8,426 bases of DNA from Bdellovibrionaceae bacterium UBA2351. Lineage in GTDB: Bacteria > Bdellovibrionota > Bdellovibrionia > Bdellovibrionales > Bdellovibrionaceae. The position numbers were made by a program, and so were the translations under genes. Positions 6,891 through 8,426 of the stretch are shown in pieces. The notes beneath the pieces are model-generated. The model was not told where the DNA came from, did not search any database, and saw nothing but the letters and a program-made list of their open reading frames with translations. Positions within the stretch are counted from its first letter, which is position 1. Each line of letters begins with the position of its first letter. The stretch spans positions 271-8,696 of the forward strand of contig DDTZ01000064.1 of assembly GCA_002344565.1 (NCBI GenBank), in the 5' to 3' direction.

Positions 6891-8242
6891 ATTGACGACG
6901 AAAATATTCGAGTTTGTGGCTGCGATCGTTGAAGTCGAGAATCAAAAAACAAGGCCGCATTACGTAAAAATGGTTTGCCAAGCTCGGTTAATCGCAAAAA
7001 CGAGCCGTCGAGTTCTATCAACTGATCGGAAATCATTTCTTTTAGGAAAACTTCTGCTTCAGACTTTTCGTTCGGTGATAATTCAATTTCAAATTGGGTC
7101 ATAAACTTCAGAATTTTATTACGCTGAGCTTTGTCTTCCTCTGTTAAAACATGCCCCCTAAGAGTAGGGACCTCGTTTTTACCAATTTTTTGTTCGTATA
7201 TATTCAGAACTTTTTCATTCTGATGAAATGAGTCTGGAGTCTCTGAAATAGAACTCACACCTAAACCCAATAATACATCCGTTTTCTGGTCGGTGTATCC
7301 CATAAAATTGCGATGTAATGTTTTCGCCTTAGTTTTTTCGTATAAAGCGTCAGTATTCAGTGCGAAGTGATCCATTCCGATCTCGACATAGCCATTTTGA
7401 GTTAAAATCGATCGTGCGATTTCATAGAGTTTACGTTTATCTTCACCCTTTGGAAGATCTTCATCTTTAAATAACTTTTGCGCCGGTTTAATCCAAGGAA
7501 CAATTGCTAAACTATAAAGAGCGATACGATCGGGCTTGAGCGCTACTGTTAATTCAGCTGACTTTGCAATAGATTCAGGAGTTTGTTTCGCTAATCCGTA
7601 TATTAGATCGAAGTTTACGGAGTCATAGCCCATTGTTCGAGCCCAATCAGTCACTTGTTTTGTTAATTCAAACGGCTGAATCCGATTTACTAAGCGTTGG
7701 ACTTCGGGATCAAAATCTTGAACACCCAGGCTAATGCGATTAAATCCCCGTTTTCTTAGTTCTTGAAGCTGCTCTATTTTCGTTCGTCTAGGATCAACCT
7801 CGATAGCCCCTTCGAAATGGTCTTTCTGGCGAACAACACGTTTATCGATTTCATCGACTAAATAACCCAAAGTTTCTGCAGAAAAAAATGTCGGAGAACC
7901 GCCACCAAAATGAATTTGTTTAAGAGGTTTTGTTTTTAATTCAGGAACCCTTTGTAAATATAAGTCTAATTCCCTAATTACCAAATCTACGTAGGGCTTT
8001 TCCTTTGAGTGATCCTTTGTAATCGAGGTATTGCAGCCGCAGAAGGTACACAGCGTTTCACAGTATGGCAAATGAACATACAGCGCCCAACTAGATTGTT
8101 CTTTATCTAAAGCTAAACGTAGGTGTTTAATCCAGCCCTCAGGGCTAGGGGTTTCTGACCAAAACGGGACGGTCGGGTAACTCGTATATCTTGGGGCCGG
8201 AATGTCGTATTTACGATATAATTCTTTAAAACTAGCCACCAT
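6887..8242 (-). CDS. hemN: Oxygen-independent coproporphyrinogen III oxidase HemN (radical SAM)
   Basis: It decarboxylates two propionate chains of coproporphyrinogen III to give protoporphyrinogen IX using S-adenosylmethionine radicals, in the cytoplasm. With the start at 8242 it has 451 residues, the family norm. Seen in order: PRYTSYPT at 17-24, the HLPYCETLCTFCGCN motif with C61, C65, C68 for [4Fe-4S] and C70, GGGSPTF at 113-119, IEVDPRRT at 148-154, NRISLGVQDF at 168-177, the genuine-HemN FMGYTDQKTDVLLGLGVSSIS at 313-333, and the C-terminal FLRNAALFFD. These separate it from HemW. The frame stays open to 8314, but ATG 8242 has AGGA 8 bases upstream and gives the family N-terminus; the upstream extension would lie wholly within hemE. 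It overlaps the hemE stop by 11 bases and hemG by 4. Confidence 0.95.
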   Translation of the reverse strand: MVASFKELYRKYDIPAPRYTSYPTVPFWSETPSPEGWIKHLRLALDKEQSSWALYVHLPYCETLCTFCGCNTSITKDHSKEKPYVDLVIRELDLYLQRVPELKTKPLKQIHFGGGSPTFFSAETLGYLVDEIDKRVVRQKDHFEGAIEVDPRRTKIEQLQELRKRGFNRISLGVQDFDPEVQRLVNRIQPFELTKQVTDWARTMGYDSVNFDLIYGLAKQTPESIAKSAELTVALKPDRIALYSLAIVPWIKPAQKLFKDEDLPKGEDKRKLYEIARSILTQNGYVEIGMDHFALNTDALYEKTKAKTLHRNFMGYTDQKTDVLLGLGVSSISETPDSFHQNEKVLNIYEQKIGKNEVPTLRGHVLTEEDKAQRNKILKFMTQFEIELSPNEKSEAEVFLKEMISDQLIELDGSFLRLTELGKPFLRNAALFFDSRLQRSQPQTRIFSSSI

Positions 8243-8426
8243 GGCTAAATTCCTTTCTGACGATTTCAATAAATTTATGGACATTTTTTTCTGGAGTTTG
8301 AGGTAAAACACCATGCCCTAAACCACACACCCAGCGCGAGCGATCTTCGGGGGCCATGTCTTTAAATGGCTGCATAAAAAACCGCAGGGTTTTTTCAAAA
8401 TCGGCAGGATCTTGATGTAAGAGCGA
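8232..8426 (-). CDS. hemE: Uroporphyrinogen decarboxylase HemE, C-terminal end only
   Basis: Only the last 64 codons plus TAG (8232-8234) are in the window; the gene continues past base 8426. The enzyme removes four carboxyl groups from uroporphyrinogen III to form coproporphyrinogen III, the substrate of HemN next door. The identifying feature is the C-terminal CGLGHGVLPQTPEKNV segment, which corresponds to the conserved LGHGVLPxTP end of HemE, followed by a helix HKFIEIVRKEF. The active-site N-terminal arginines and aspartate cannot be checked here. The frame is open from the window edge with no break. The final codons overlap the hemN start, so hemE is evidently the upstream gene of the same operon. 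Confidence 0.93.
   Translation of the reverse strand, partial: SLLHQDPADFEKTLRFFMQPFKDMAPEDRSRWVCGLGHGVLPQTPEKNVHKFIEIVRKEFSHGG
8251..8254 (-). promoter_or_regulatory. Ribosome-binding site that fixes the hemN start
   Basis: AGGA (within GAAAGGAA on the - strand) lies 8 bases before ATG 8242. No comparable sequence precedes the upstream in-frame candidates, supporting the 451-residue HemN and an 11-base overlap with hemE. Confidence 0.7.

Noticed and set aside
8243..8314. Longer HemN with 24 extra N-terminal residues
   Set aside because: The extension lies wholly within hemE coding sequence, is absent from the family, and the ATG at 8242 has its own ribosome-binding site.
8376..8395. AAAAAACC-GCAG-GGTTTTTT hairpin resembling a terminator
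   Set aside because: It lies inside hemE coding sequence, has only two G-C pairs in its stem, and termination there would cut off the operon.

Overview
The window holds the end of one gene cluster on the + strand, a convergent gap, and a longer block on the - strand. Moderate to low GC, a haem block ordered hemE-hemN-hemG-hemH, a ferrochelatase with an internal cysteine cluster, and a large secreted Cys/Pro-rich protein with no family I recognise together suggest a delta-proteobacteria-like or Bdellovibrionota bacterium (a Bdellovibrio relative is my best guess). No rRNA or other taxonomic marker confirms this.

1-1584, + strand: the C-terminal ATPase part of a sensor histidine kinase, whose frame is closed by a stop at the extreme left edge. 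It overlaps by one base a complete RlmC/RumA-type RNA m5U methyltransferase with an N-terminal iron-sulphur cysteine motif.

1569-1919: a stretch of about 350 bp without a convincing gene lies between convergent genes. It is bounded by near-perfect 26-bp inverted repeats (22 of 26 positions match). I read it as a small MITE-like element or the shell of a decayed insertion sequence. The stop codon of each flanking gene lies in or touches a repeat arm.

1919-4554, - strand: a 699-residue exported protein (signal peptide, Cys-free N-terminal third, 21 cysteines after residue 289, Pro/Thr-rich tail), followed two bases later by a small RDD-family membrane protein that starts with TTG and carries a perfect 12-bp hairpin in its early coding sequence.

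4657-8426, - strand: a compact late haem-synthesis operon read from right to left: hemE (C-terminal 64 codons only), hemN (radical SAM coproporphyrinogen III dehydrogenase), hemG (HemY-type FAD protoporphyrinogen oxidase) and hemH (ferrochelatase). Each gene overlaps the next by 4-11 bases. Together they take uroporphyrinogen III to protohaem by the classical protoporphyrin route.

I found no CRISPR array, tRNA, rRNA or defence system. The points most worth a second look are the inverted-repeat element, the unrecognised secreted protein, and the disrupted kinase frame at the left edge.
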